A stretch of DNA of 19,097 bases from the NCBI RefSeq assembly GCF_023715505.1, contig NZ_JAMBOH010000051.1:1-19097 (forward strand). Direction: 5' to 3'. The notes below the pieces were generated by a model. That model worked only from the letters and a program-made list of their open reading frames with translations, did not search any database and was not told the DNA's origin. Positions 1 to 8,121 of the stretch are shown here, in pieces. This stretch comes from Neobacillus cucumis. Lineage in GTDB: Bacteria > Bacillota > Bacilli > Bacillales_B > DSM-18226. Each line of letters begins with the position of its first letter. The stretch's first letter is position 1. The position numbers and the translations under genes are program-made.

Positions 1-49
1 CTTTGATGACTTGTAATTTAAACTCTTTGGAATGTTTTGTGCGTTTCAT
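1..49 (-). CDS. IS3-family transposase OrfA, N-terminal fragment
   Basis: Only the first 16 codons lie in the window, read leftward from an ATG at 47-49. A perfect AAGGAGG ribosome site sits 8 nt upstream (58-64). The visible peptide begins MKRTKHSKEFKLQVIK, which is the usual opening of the helix-turn-helix OrfA of IS3-family elements. OrfA normally binds the element ends and is joined to OrfB by frameshifting to give the DDE transposase. The family call rests on a short peptide plus the position next to an IS-like end at about 111. The rest of the gene is outside the window. Confidence 0.6.
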   Translation of the reverse strand, partial: MKRTKHSKEFKLQVIK

Positions 50-111
50 GATGTCAACCTCCTTGGTACATTAAGCAGTATAATAAATTTTACTCTTACT
101 GTCCAAGTTCA
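1..111 (-). mobile_element. right-hand end of an IS3-like insertion sequence
   Basis: Reading the minus strand from 111, the DNA begins TGAACTTGGACAGTAAGAG and leads through a short leader to the transposase start. IS3-family ends typically begin TG and carry an ACTxxxxCAGT-like pattern. The boundary is supported from the other side: the reverse transcriptase homology of the neighbouring intron stops at residue 311 (...LISPK, codon 113-115), and the remaining 13 residues of that reading frame come from the IS. Without the other end, the target duplication cannot be checked. Confidence 0.5.
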
Positions 112-1045
112 TTTTGGGGCTAATAAGCAATTGATTTTTTAAATAACCTTTGGCAGCGTGATATATTCTAATAGCTGATTTATAAGAGTTTGTGAAAATC
201 TTGAAGTCATCTGCATATCTGACGATATACATTTGTTTGAGATTTGTTTTCTTTAACGCTCTTGTCTTACTATTAGGTGCATAAGAATGGTTTAGTTTTA
301 AGCATTCCCATTGGTTAGCTATCCACCAATCTAGATCATTTAAAACAATATTCGATAGAAGAGGGGATAGGATACCTCCTTGCGGAGTTCCTTTGGTTGG
401 AACACCTATGCCTTTTATTGGTGCCTTTAGCATTTTTGAAACAATGACTAAAACTCTTTTATCCCGTATACCTATACTGTATAATTGTTTAATTAATTTT
501 GAATGGCTTACATTGTCAAAGAAACCTTTTATATCAATATCAATTACATGATGTAACTTCACATTATTGACTAAGAACTGACATCTAGCCATTACATGAT
601 GAGTTGACCTATTTGGTCTGAAACCGTATGAATGGTGATAAAACTTAGCTTCACAAATTGGCTCTAATACTTGTTTAAACATCTGTTGTATTAATCTATC
701 TCTCATAGTTGGAATTCCTAATGGTCTTTTCTTTCCATTAGGCTTAGGTATTTCAACCCTTCGTACTGTTTGGGGTTTATAATTTATGAGTGATATTCGA
801 ATTTCTTCGATAAATTCATCAACATTTTCAATCTTGTATTGGTCAATTGTGATACTGTCAGTTCCAGCTGTTTTTGAACCTGTATTCGCTTTGATGTTTC
901 GAAAGGCTAATAAGATATTATCTTTTGATATGATATTTTCATATAGCCTTAAACCCTTAGTAGCATTGTTTTTACTTCGCTCGTAAAGGTCATCAAATAT
1001 GTCTTGCATATTGTAATATTCTGCATGTCGTAAAGCTGTACTCAC
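112..1045 (-). pseudogene. ltrA: group II intron reverse transcriptase/maturase, C-terminally truncated
   Basis: The protein would copy the excised intron RNA into DNA and help splicing. Visible in order are an intron-RT N-terminus (ADHAEYY-like opening, then GTDSITIDQY at about 60), RPLGIPTMRDRLIQQ, SYGFRPNRSTH, DIDIKGFFDNV, GTPQGGILSPLLSN and the catalytic YADD at about residues 277-280. Intact members run to about 420-600 residues, with the thumb/maturase X domain and often an HNH endonuclease. Here homology ends at about residue 311, and the frame runs on 13 codons into the neighbouring insertion sequence to a stop at 71. It keeps the polymerase active site but lacks the parts needed for maturation. 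Identification as an intron RT is secure; the intron class is not. Confidence 0.9.
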
Positions 1046-1746
1046 CGATGGATTGTTTCTCCTTCCTTACGGAAAATCCCATCATCTTACTCGACCCTGT
1101 GAGTTTCATTCAATTGATTTGCGTTCAAAGAATAAGACTTGGGACCATCCCTCCACGCTCGTTACACGTTTCATTGGTACTATATCCCTACTTTCGCAAG
1201 AATAAAGTCATTTCGATGTTTATTTATCTTATAGACACCATCCCGATAGTAGTCGTTTTAAAAGTGGATGTTTCTTACTTACAACGTTCCGATTAATCTA
1301 GCTTTGCATATATCCTTAGGTGCTTACTTTAAGCCTGTCAACTCTATATCCTCATTAGTTAGATATTCCGAGGTTCCTATATACTAATCGTACTTTTCGG
1401 TGTTTGACACTGCATTTACAGCATACGTCTTTCGAGCGTATTAATTTCTAGACCTGTACATTTGCAAGTTCGTCAGTCCATTTGGACATTCTCACCTTAA
1501 ATATTTTGTAGCATCCCGACCTATCATGAACCATATTCTGTTTAAGAACTTAGGTACATTTCAGCCGACTTCACCTAGCTTCATACACGTTCGGGCTACT
1601 ACCATTCCGTGCATGTAGGAGTATTAGATAACTCGTTCCAGCTCAACATGACGGCTTTCATTCCGAGTTTCGATTAATCAGTTGTAATTGCCTTTCGGCA
1701 ATCCTCCTATTTCGTGCTTTGACACTTATAAGGAAACGTTTCGCAC
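112..1746 (-). mobile_element. group II intron, 3'-truncated by an insertion sequence
   Basis: On the minus strand the intron appears to begin at 1746 with GTGCG, matching the conserved GUGYG 5' end of group II introns. About 700 nt of non-coding RNA (domains I to IV) follow before the reverse transcriptase start at 1045. Everything after the middle of the ORF is missing, including the maturase part of the ORF and RNA domains V and VI with the 3' splice site, so neither splicing nor retrohoming is expected. The 5' exon junction lies about 40 nt past the lipoprotein gene's terminator hairpin, so the intron is not directly on a terminator as class C introns usually are. The 5' boundary is a motif call only. 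Confidence 0.7.
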
Positions 1747-1785
1747 AGTACATTTCTTCACAATCTTGCTTGTAATCATATGAAA

Positions 1786-1810
1786 GGATGAAGCCATTTT
1801 GACTTCATCC
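1786..1810 (-). terminator. rho-independent terminator after the lipoprotein gene
   Basis: An 8-bp perfect stem GGATGAAG/CTTCATCC with a 9-nt loop lies 33 nt past the stop of the 1843-2904 gene and is followed on the minus strand by TTTCATATG. The U-tract is short, so termination may be partial. Confidence 0.6.
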
Positions 1811-1842
1811 ACATTATTACTATCTAACATTTTACTACCATC

Positions 1843-2904
1843 TTAAGGCTGAACATTTATCGTAATCGTAGGTATCGGGTTTTCAAAAGGAAGAGAAACG
1901 ACTTTATCATCTGTAACTAACAAAAAGTGTACTTCTCCGCCATGATCAAATGTATAAGAGTTTCCTTCCCACAGTCGGTCGGAATTTGATGTATTCAGCG
2001 GAGCGCCACTATTCCAAGCATCCGAATAAATGCCGATAATTCCCTGTTCGAAGGCCGCTCTGGTTTTGTCGTCTGCAGGAATAAAGGAGATGGTTTGCCC
2101 AACACTCATGTTAAGAATATCCTGTCCTAACAAAACTATATCTTCATTTGGATCCAATTTAAAATTCACTTGGACAGCACCGTCTGGAGATAGATCGGAA
2201 GCTGATGTCTTTGAATCGACAAATTGTTCTTCATTAAACGATAACTCATGTGTTCCAAATTGCTGGTCCCCACTCACGACAATCTTCGTATCTTTTTGTT
2301 CAACAGACATTGAGTTAACATCAAAGGTCTTTTTTAGAGAGGTTTTCCCGTTTTCTCCAATGAGCAAAGTAATTACTTGGCCAAAACCTGTGCTTCCTCC
2401 CGTATCTGCTGCTACAACTGCTATTGCTTGTTTCTTTGAGGTAGATTTGAGAACGGCCATGGATTGGAATTCATAAAAAGGGAATTCTTCACCCGTTAGG
2501 ATGTCTCCAGACCAATTAGCTGACCAATTTCCAACGGAATCTGATTGTAATACCACCACTTTCCCTTCTCTTCCCCATGCACCACCTTCCTTTTCCAACC
2601 CTACTACGACCACATCATGGTCAGGGTATTTGATTAACTGATTTAATTTTAATACCCACCCAGGGTAGAGCTGATCGACGGTCGATTGATTAAATATTAC
2701 TGTTTTTTTGACAGCTGGAGTGGTTGCTTGGCTTGCCGTATTATTTTTGTTTTTTGATGGTGTTGCTTCCTTTTCGTCGTTCTTGTTGGCCTCTGTTGTT
2801 TGGGTATTCTTTTCTGTGTGTTTCCCATCTACGCTTGATGTATTTGAACAAGCTGTTACAAGAATCAAGATTACACAAGTGATCATTACTTTCATTAATC
2901 TCAA
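1843..2904 (-). CDS. putative lipoprotein of unknown function
   Basis: A 353-residue secreted protein anchored through lipidated cysteine: a short basic N-terminus, a hydrophobic run and the lipobox LVTAC with Cys at about residue 19. A Ser/Thr/Lys/Asn-rich linker (about 20-65) follows, then a globular region with no motif I recognise. The start is TTG at 2902-2904: AAGGAG lies 9 nt upstream, whereas the internal ATG three codons on would be 18 nt away. It has its own terminator (1786-1810) and no partner gene close by on the same strand, so it is probably monocistronic. It is expected on the outer face of the membrane. I do not recognise the family. Confidence 0.85.
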   Translation of the reverse strand: MRLMKVMITCVILILVTACSNTSSVDGKHTEKNTQTTEANKNDEKEATPSKNKNNTASQATTPAVKKTVIFNQSTVDQLYPGWVLKLNQLIKYPDHDVVVVGLEKEGGAWGREGKVVVLQSDSVGNWSANWSGDILTGEEFPFYEFQSMAVLKSTSKKQAIAVVAADTGGSTGFGQVITLLIGENGKTSLKKTFDVNSMSVEQKDTKIVVSGDQQFGTHELSFNEEQFVDSKTSASDLSPDGAVQVNFKLDPNEDIVLLGQDILNMSVGQTISFIPADDKTRAAFEQGIIGIYSDAWNSGAPLNTSNSDRLWEGNSYTFDHGGEVHFLLVTDDKVVSLPFENPIPTITINVQP

Positions 2905-3024
2905 GGCACTACACTCCTTAGTAGTTTAAAATGTTGATAAAGGTAATCACCTAATACTTTGAACGTAGGTTCAAGCGTAATTATCAGAAATATCCTTTGA
3001 ATCGCCTCTTATGTCCTGACTTCA

Positions 3025-3050
3025 AAGCTCCTCAGGTACCTGAAGGGCTT
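3025..3050. terminator. 13-bp hairpin between convergent gene ends, possible weak terminator
   Basis: AAGCTCCTCAGGT pairs with ACCTGAAGGGCTT with one mismatch and one wobble. It lies 25 nt past the stop of the 3075-4325 gene. Neither side carries a clean T-run (AATTTTG on the plus side, TTGAAG on the minus side), so it may be a weak terminator or only an mRNA-stabilising stem. Confidence 0.4.
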
Positions 3051-3074
3051 AATTTTGTGGGATATATCTTTACA

Positions 3075-4325
3075 TTAAATAAGTCTCTTTTTTCCATCAC
3101 GCTTTTTTCTAAATCTGTAAAAGCCACCGCCTACTAATGCCAATGCTACGGCACCGACGCCTCCGGTAGCCTTTAATTTATTTTGTTTGTCTTCGTATTC
3201 CTTGAAACCTAACTGATAGTGATGTTTGAATACTGGCTCTGCCTTTTTATATTTAGACGGTATTTCTAAATCTTCGCCTTCCTTACCTAATTGATAGGCT
3301 GCTTTTTTAATCTGATTGATTTCTTTATTAGATGCAAATCCTTCTTTATACCAGTCAGTAAATTTATCATTGTTTAATTTAGGATCCTGATATTTGAGCA
3401 CAGTAAACGCAGCTTCATATCCTTGCTTAATGTAACTTTCCTTTAATTCACTTTGCCCCTTTTCGTACCCCTCTTGATACGCCTCGACGTACATTGTCTC
3501 CACATTTTCAGGAGGAGAATTTACATCTTTTTTCCCGTCACTGTAACCTTGTTCCTTAAGTTGCTTCTTCTTTTCTTCCACTCTTTCAGCAACAGCTTTA
3601 TTAAATCCATCTTCAAAAGATTTTTTTAATCCCGCATGAGATGCGTAGGCAGCAGGAATCACAATTTTATCTTGTTTTTTTCCTAAGGCATAACCGTCAT
3701 TAGTTGCCTTTGTTTTTGCAGATTCAATTTTTTTCTTACCCTCTTCATATCCTTTATTGTAACCAACAGCATATCCAACTTTAAATGCCTCGCTACCATT
3801 GGCTTTTGACATGTCGCTTGGTTTTTCTTGGTAACCATCATTAAGTCCAGCAGGATATCCAGCTTGTTCTCCATTGGCGTTGTCTTTTTCTTCTTGGAGT
3901 TGAGCTTTTTGCAGAGGGCTGTTATTAATCAAGGTCAAATCATATCCATATGGAGCCTCACACGGTATTCCATCATCTACTTGGCCATTTCCCCAACCAT
4001 CCAGATTTTCCGGATCGTAAGTAGCAGAATAACCTTTAGAATTCCAATATGCAATCATATCATCATACGTTGCAAAATCGGTGCAATCTTTGTCATTAAT
4101 ATTAATGCTATTACTTGAAGAGCTGCTTGAAGAACTACTGCTGGAGTTTGATGTTGTACCACCCCCGTTGTGATAGTGATACTCCCCAGTACTAAGTCCC
4201 CAGTTACCACAATTGGTTCTGCAAGTATGCCCCCCATTTGAATCAGTTCTTCCTGGGTGTGCATAAGCCATTGAACCAAACAGAAAAGTGAATAAAAATC
4301 CAAATAAAACTATTTTCTTCCCCAT
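3075..4325 (-). CDS. YHYH/Excalibur-domain secreted protein with C-terminal membrane anchor
   Basis: A 416-residue exported protein. Residues 1-22 are a signal peptide (cleavage likely after SMAYA). Residues 23-52 carry the YHYH-type motif HPGRTDSNGGHTC...GEYHYH. A serine tract follows (about 59-75). Residues about 80-125 resemble an Excalibur calcium-binding domain, with DKDCTDFATY at its start and DGIPCE at its end. A long charged region to about 380 has at least nine copies of a short GY/GF-x2-3-G motif (GYAVGYNKGYEEG, EGYEKG, GYALGK). A glycine/alanine-rich membrane span (about 387-405) and the tail RFRKKRDGKKRLI end the protein. The ribosome site is GGGGGAG just upstream of the ATG. A cell-surface, calcium-binding role is inferred from the domains; the ligand or substrate is unknown. 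Confidence 0.85.
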   Translation of the reverse strand: MGKKIVLFGFLFTFLFGSMAYAHPGRTDSNGGHTCRTNCGNWGLSTGEYHYHNGGGTTSNSSSSSSSSSSSNSININDKDCTDFATYDDMIAYWNSKGYSATYDPENLDGWGNGQVDDGIPCEAPYGYDLTLINNSPLQKAQLQEEKDNANGEQAGYPAGLNDGYQEKPSDMSKANGSEAFKVGYAVGYNKGYEEGKKKIESAKTKATNDGYALGKKQDKIVIPAAYASHAGLKKSFEDGFNKAVAERVEEKKKQLKEQGYSDGKKDVNSPPENVETMYVEAYQEGYEKGQSELKESYIKQGYEAAFTVLKYQDPKLNNDKFTDWYKEGFASNKEINQIKKAAYQLGKEGEDLEIPSKYKKAEPVFKHHYQLGFKEYEDKQNKLKATGGVGAVALALVGGGFYRFRKKRDGKKRLI

Positions 4326-4366
4326 ATTACTCCCCCTTTTTTTCTATTATTTTCTCTATATAAAAA

Positions 4367-4388
4367 ACAGTAGAGGGCTCCCTACTGT
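4367..4388 (-). terminator. rho-independent terminator
   Basis: On the minus strand the hairpin ACAGTAG...CTACTGT (7-bp outer stem, GC-rich centre) is followed directly by TTTTTTA. It lies just upstream of the YHYH gene's ribosome site, so it would stop minus-strand transcription arriving from the small HTH-like gene at 4707-4910 and insulate the YHYH gene. Confidence 0.65.
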
Positions 4389-4533
4389 ATAAGCATTATG
4401 TTTATGTAGTTCAAAAGACACAGTATGTAATCTCTATCATTCTTACATATCTTCCACTAAATAACAATTGTTTTTACACTAAAAACCGATAAATTACTAC
4501 AATGAATCTACAGTAATTACTGCTAAAAGAATA

Positions 4534-4568
4534 GAGAGAAATCCAGTCATTATGACTGTACTTCTCTC
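4534..4568. repeat. two-part inverted repeat
   Basis: GAGAGAA (4534-4540) pairs with TTCTCTC (4562-4568). Inside, CAGTCAT (4544-4550) pairs with ATGACTG (4552-4558), giving a long stem with a small internal bulge. On the minus strand it is followed by TATTCTTTTAG, so it could be a terminator for the 4707-4910 gene. The U-tract is imperfect. Confidence 0.5.
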
Positions 4569-4706
4569 CAGTATTTAAGGAGTATGCATAATTAATATTA
4601 ATAAACAATCGCTACAAAAGTTAATAAAAAAACATACCTGCACCAATTTTTACTGATATTATCAAGGTTTCAGTATTATTTACGACTGTTGGACTCAGTA
4701 CAATTC

Positions 4707-4910
4707 TTAACATTTTTCAATCTTTGTAGCATTCTCTTCATACCACAAATATAACCGCCGTGTATGCCACTTTTCCGCAGCGGCTTTTCTTCGTACAGAT
4801 TGATATGGGACCCCAAACATTTCGCTGATTACTTTTAACGAAATTTTACTGTGATGACCCGCTTCTATAAACTTGGTTTGAATAATACACCAATTGTATT
4901 TTCTCTTCAA
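4707..4910 (-). CDS. small helix-turn-helix-like protein
   Basis: A 67-residue basic protein with a TTG start at 4908-4910 and a near-ideal AAGGAGG 7 nt upstream, which is the main reason to believe it is translated. Residues about 24-46 (ISLKVISEMFGVPYQSVRRKAAAEKW) have the spacing of a helix-turn-helix with a recognition helix SVRRKAAAEKW. They resemble the HTH of small phage terminase or recombination-directionality-type proteins, but the match is generic. It may be a DNA-binding remnant of a mobile element. It has no operon partner, and the C-terminus is short and charged. Function unknown. Confidence 0.6.
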   Translation of the reverse strand: MKRKYNWCIIQTKFIEAGHHSKISLKVISEMFGVPYQSVRRKAAAEKWHTRRLYLWYEENATKIEKC

Positions 4911-5340
4911 AATATCCCCTCCTTAGAGGAATGGCAATTTTAGAGTAATTTCCCTCAGAATTAACCAAATACGACAATTACTAATTCTTTCACTACCTCG
5001 TACTAACCATATACAGAGATCCCACGCCAATGGTAATGATGATCATCGTTTCTAACTTTACCTTCTGCATAGTGTATACATGTTACTAATAAATTGGGAT
5101 AAAGTTAAACTGTTATTTCTTCTTTTAATCTTGCGAATATGTGCGCTATAAAGTCAATTGTTCAGCCATCCCTCGGCATTTTTTTACCTCATATACGAAC
5201 ATTAGTTTCTATTTATATTATAACATATTGAACCAGAAGGGCAGGAAGGTGACAGAACCCGAAATACAAATCTGCTTCATTCTTCTTACACCTCAAAAAT
5301 TTTTTCTCATCTCGAGCCTTGGAAATACTTAGATTTTACA
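4911..5340. other. gene-free stretch upstream of broken comGA
   Basis: Apart from the AAGGAGG ribosome site of the leftward small gene (4918-4924), I see no supportable gene. The N-terminal part of comGA and the regulatory AT-boxes expected for ComK (AAAA-N5-TTTT pairs) are not visible. An open frame reading into comGA exists from 5224, but its residues have none of the conserved ComGA N-terminal motifs. Only a faint resemblance just before the junction (SHLEPWKYLDFT against the usual ...FLKHSxGxLIFTG) hints that a few codons could be decayed comGA. Confidence 0.5.
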
Positions 5341-6000
5341 GTGTTATCCTCAAAAACTCAACCAACTGGATCAGGTAAGACCACAACGCTTTATTCCCTG
5401 CTAAATGAAACAGCACACCTCTTTCATCGCAATGTCATCACACTTGAAGATCCTATTGAAAAAAACTATGACTCTGTCCTGCAAGTTCAAGTAAATGAAA
5501 AAGCTGGCGTGACCTATGCAGCGGGTCTAAAAGCGATTCTCCGGCATGACCCCGATATCATCATGGTTGGTGAAATCAGGGATGCTGAGACCGCTAAAAT
5601 CGCAGTGAGAGCAGCACTCACCGGACATTTAGTTTTATCCACTATGCATACACGTGACGCAAAAGGGGCCGTATACCGTCTCCGTGAATTTAGCGTGAAC
5701 TGGCTAGAAGTCGAGCAAACCTTGATTGCTGTTACAGCTCAAAGATTAGTAGAACTAACTTGTCCCTATTGTGAAGGAGATTGTTCACCGTTGTGCCATA
5801 CCTATAGCCGATGGAAGAGAGCAAGTGTTTTTGAACTCCTATCCGGCCGAAACTTAAACAATGCCATGAAAGCAGCCAAAGGTGATACGTTAAAAACCCA
5901 TTACCGGACATTAAAAGAAGTGATTAACAAGGGCATTGCTCTAGGTTACATTCAAGAATCCGAATATGAACGGCTGGTGTATGAAGATGAGCCGTCATAA
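5341..6000 (+). pseudogene. comGA: competence traffic ATPase ComGA, N-terminally truncated
   Basis: ComGA is the cytoplasmic PulE/VirB11-type ATPase that powers the competence pseudopilus for DNA uptake. Intact proteins have about 350 residues; only about the last 212 are here. The C-terminal ATPase core is well kept: Walker A remnant QPTGSGKTTT, Asp box ITLEDPIE, Walker B LRHDPDIIMVGEIRD, His box TGHLVLSTMHTRDA and the Cys motif CPYCEGDC. The start shown is the only in-frame GTG (5341) before the conserved part, with no ribosome site. The first Walker A glycine (GPTGSGKT) is replaced by Gln exactly at the point where homology begins (about 5362), and the N2 domain is absent. It overlaps comGB by 20 nt. 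It is very likely non-functional, which would block transformation unless another copy exists. Confidence 0.9.
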
Positions 6001-7018
6001 ATGGCGTGTAAATGAACAAGCCAAGTTCTTAAAAAGAACAGGGGACTTACTTTTACGGGGATATCCAATTGCGGAAGCAATTGAGTCCATAGCATTGCAA
6101 TTGCCATCCAATCGAAAGGAGGAATTATATGGTTGTTTAGTAGAGTTAAAGCAAGGCTCACCTTTTCATGTCGTATTGAGCAACCTTGGTTTTCAGAAAG
6201 ATTTGATCGGTTATGTCTATTTTGCAGAACAGCATGGAAGTTTTGCTGAAGCACTCCTGGAGGGTAGTGAACTAGCTCTATTAAAAGATAAAGATCTACA
6301 AAAACTTTTAAAACTTCTGCAATATCCATTACTCTTAATGTTTATCACTGGGTTTCTATTTATTTTTATTGAAAACACCTTATTGCCTAGATTTACAACG
6401 CTGTTTGCCTCACTTGGACTTAAGGAAAATTTCTTTACTAAAGTCCTATATGCGTTTGACCATTATTTTCCGATAGCTATTGGGGCTTTTCTTCTCATCC
6501 TCTTCTTGACAGCTGTCTATTATTTATTTGCATTTCGTAAACTCTCGATCCTCAAGCAAAGGGCCCAGCTTGTTCGCATTCCCATTGCCGGCAGCATCCT
6601 CAAATTATTGTTCACACACTACTTTTCCATTCAATTAAGTTTCCTATTATCCGGTGGCATATCCGTCTCTGAAGCCCTTTCACTTTTTGAAAATAATAAA
6701 AAACAGCTATTTTACAGTCGAGTAGCCGCGGATATTAAAGCCAAACTTGTAACCGGAGAAACATTAGAAACTATTATTGCTTCCTTTTCATTCTTCGAGA
6801 AAGAATTCCCCATGATTATCAAACATGGCCAAGAAAATGGAAAATTAGAGCAAGAATTACTTTTTTTCAGTAAGCATTGTGTCAGCCGTATGGAGGAAAA
6901 GATCGAAAAGAGTTTAAAAACTATCCAGCCTATTTTGTATATATTTATAGGATGTTTAGTGGTTTCTATGTATTTAGCTATTCTGTTACCAATGTTCCAT
7001 CTACTTGATGGAATCTAA
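5981..7018 (+). CDS. comGB: competence pseudopilus membrane protein ComGB
   Basis: The polytopic inner-membrane platform (GspF/PilC family) on which ComGA acts to assemble the ComGC pseudopilus. It has 345 residues from the ATG at 5981, near the usual length. QAKFLKRTGDLL, LVELKQGSPFHVVLS and GYVYFAEQHGSF in the N-terminal half are typical of ComGB. Three membrane spans are visible: about 110-130 (LLLMFITGFLFIFIENTLL), about 165-185 (IGAFLLILFLTAVYYLF) and near the C-terminus (ILYIFIGCLVVSMYLAILLP). A second T2SF-type repeat contains GGISVSEAL and GQENGKLEQEL. The start is uncertain (ATG at 5966, 5981 or 5987) because no strong ribosome site is seen; it is probably translationally coupled to comGA, whose end it overlaps. 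Confidence 0.93.
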   Translation: MKMSRHKWRVNEQAKFLKRTGDLLLRGYPIAEAIESIALQLPSNRKEELYGCLVELKQGSPFHVVLSNLGFQKDLIGYVYFAEQHGSFAEALLEGSELALLKDKDLQKLLKLLQYPLLLMFITGFLFIFIENTLLPRFTTLFASLGLKENFFTKVLYAFDHYFPIAIGAFLLILFLTAVYYLFAFRKLSILKQRAQLVRIPIAGSILKLLFTHYFSIQLSFLLSGGISVSEALSLFENNKKQLFYSRVAADIKAKLVTGETLETIIASFSFFEKEFPMIIKHGQENGKLEQELLFFSKHCVSRMEEKIEKSLKTIQPILYIFIGCLVVSMYLAILLPMFHLLDGI

Positions 7019-7036
7019 AAAATGGAGGTTTTTAAA

Positions 7037-7348
7037 ATGAGGAAAACTGAAAAAGGATTTACATTAATTGAAATGATGATTGTTATGTTAATAATTTCTG
7101 TTTTGCTGATGATTACTATTCCGAACGTGGCTAAACACAATTCAAATATCAACAATAAAGGATGTGAAGCCTACGTGAAGATGGTCCAAGCTCAAGTTCA
7201 ATCCTACCAAATGGAAAAAAATAAAATTCCAACACTTGGGGAATTACAAACAGCAGGCTATTTAAGGGATGTCAAAGGCTGTCCGAATGGTCAAGAGGTG
7301 GCGATCGATTCGGAAGGTAATGTTACTGCTGCAGCAAAAACAGAATAA
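7037..7348 (+). CDS. comGC: major competence pseudopilin ComGC
   Basis: The main structural subunit of the transformation pseudopilus. It has 103 residues: a short basic leader, then GFTLIEMMIVMLIISVLLMI, with prepilin peptidase (ComC) cleavage after the Gly and methylation of Phe expected. Glu5 of the mature protein is present. Two cysteines (NKGCEAY and VKGCPNG) match the conserved pair that forms the intramolecular disulphide. The start is the ATG at 7037, because GGAGG lies 8 nt upstream; an ATG at 7022 sits in the same frame but overlaps that ribosome site. It follows comGB by 18 nt. Confidence 0.95.
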   Translation: MRKTEKGFTLIEMMIVMLIISVLLMITIPNVAKHNSNINNKGCEAYVKMVQAQVQSYQMEKNKIPTLGELQTAGYLRDVKGCPNGQEVAIDSEGNVTAAAKTE

Positions 7349-7358
7349 TCATAAAAAA

Positions 7359-7799
7359 ATGAACAGATATCAAAAAGGCTATACATTGGTTGAGTCATTA
7401 CTTGTACTATCCATGTTCATGATTATTTCCTCTATCACAGTGTTTACTCTACAACCGCAACATTTTGTATTGGAAGATGAGGCCTTCATTTCACAATTTA
7501 GGTCGGATCTCCTCTACACACAACAATATGCTATTTCTCACCAGTATGAGGTATCCATAGTGATAAAGCCCGATCAATACAAATACTATGTAATTGGAAA
7601 GGCAAATCGTCCGCCTATAGTAGAGCGAAATTACTCCACCAATATTACTATTACCGAAGGATCGATCCCCCTCTATTTCAAATTCCTGCCTGATGGTAAA
7701 GTCAATAAATTTGGCTCCTTTTTTATTCAAACTAAGAAAAAAAGATATCGGGTGACCTTTTTAATTGGGGAGGGAAGGTTTTATGTTACGGAGCAATAA
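7359..7799 (+). CDS. comGD: minor competence pseudopilin ComGD
   Basis: A minor pseudopilin needed for pseudopilus assembly, 146 residues. The leader MNRYQKG is followed by YTLVESLLVLSMFMIISSITVF, a class III signal with Glu5. The remainder is a pilin-like globular domain ending in YRVTFLIGEGRFYVTEQ. The ATG at 7359 starts 10 nt after the comGC stop; the ribosome site there is weak (AT-rich), so translational coupling with comGC is likely. The frame is open further upstream inside comGC, but that part is not conserved. Its 3' end overlaps comGE by 17 nt. Confidence 0.9.
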   Translation: MNRYQKGYTLVESLLVLSMFMIISSITVFTLQPQHFVLEDEAFISQFRSDLLYTQQYAISHQYEVSIVIKPDQYKYYVIGKANRPPIVERNYSTNITITEGSIPLYFKFLPDGKVNKFGSFFIQTKKKRYRVTFLIGEGRFYVTEQ

Positions 7800-8121
7800 G
7801 GGTTATTTCCTTCTGGAATTACTGCTGTCACTTTCAACCATGTTAATGATCTGTCTATTCTTACTCCCCTTATTAATGGAGTTGAGAGACCAGACCAGTA
7901 AATTAGAAATAGAGCGAACGGCACAAAGATTTATGTATCAAGAACTGAAAGCAAAAATAATTGATAGCCGTACAATTTCCAATTACGCCGTTATTCAAAA
8001 TAATATTGAATATAAAATTATCTGGGTGAATACTAGTCCGGCGGGTCAAAAGGAGGTGTGTGTAAAGGTTGAAAAGAATTCATTTCATACGGAGGCAAAT
8101 TTTTGTGGTGTTCTCGAATGA
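7783..8121 (+). CDS. comGE: minor competence pseudopilin ComGE
   Basis: A 112-residue minor pseudopilin. The leader MLRSNKG is followed by YFLLELLLSLSTMLMICLFLLPLL, with Glu at the expected fifth position. The ATG at 7783 is preceded by GGGAGGGAAGG inside the 3' end of comGD. An in-frame TTG at 7765 would precede that site and is therefore unlikely. ComGE is poorly conserved between species, so the call rests on the class III signal, the size and the position between comGD and comGF. Confidence 0.87.
   Translation: MLRSNKGYFLLELLLSLSTMLMICLFLLPLLMELRDQTSKLEIERTAQRFMYQELKAKIIDSRTISNYAVIQNNIEYKIIWVNTSPAGQKEVCVKVEKNSFHTEANFCGVLE

Larger units (their letters stand above)
4326..4706. other. intergenic region with terminator and palindromes
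   Basis: No gene is supported here. It holds the terminator at 4367-4388, the palindrome CAGTAATTACTG (4511-4522) and the two-part hairpin at 4534-4568. The rest is AT-rich, without a convincing promoter. Confidence 0.5.

Noticed and set aside
1048..1296. Open frame on the plus strand
   Set aside because: It lies antisense within the group II intron RNA region and has no ribosome site.
2030..2476. 148-codon plus-strand frame
   Set aside because: Antisense to the lipoprotein gene, which has a signal peptide, lipobox and ribosome site; the frame has no start signal.
5141..5332. 63-codon frame before comGA
   Set aside because: No ribosome site, odd composition, no ComGA motifs; not supported as a gene.
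7022..7036. Earlier ATG for comGC
   Set aside because: It would place the GGAGG ribosome site inside the coding sequence; the ATG at 7037 is correctly spaced.
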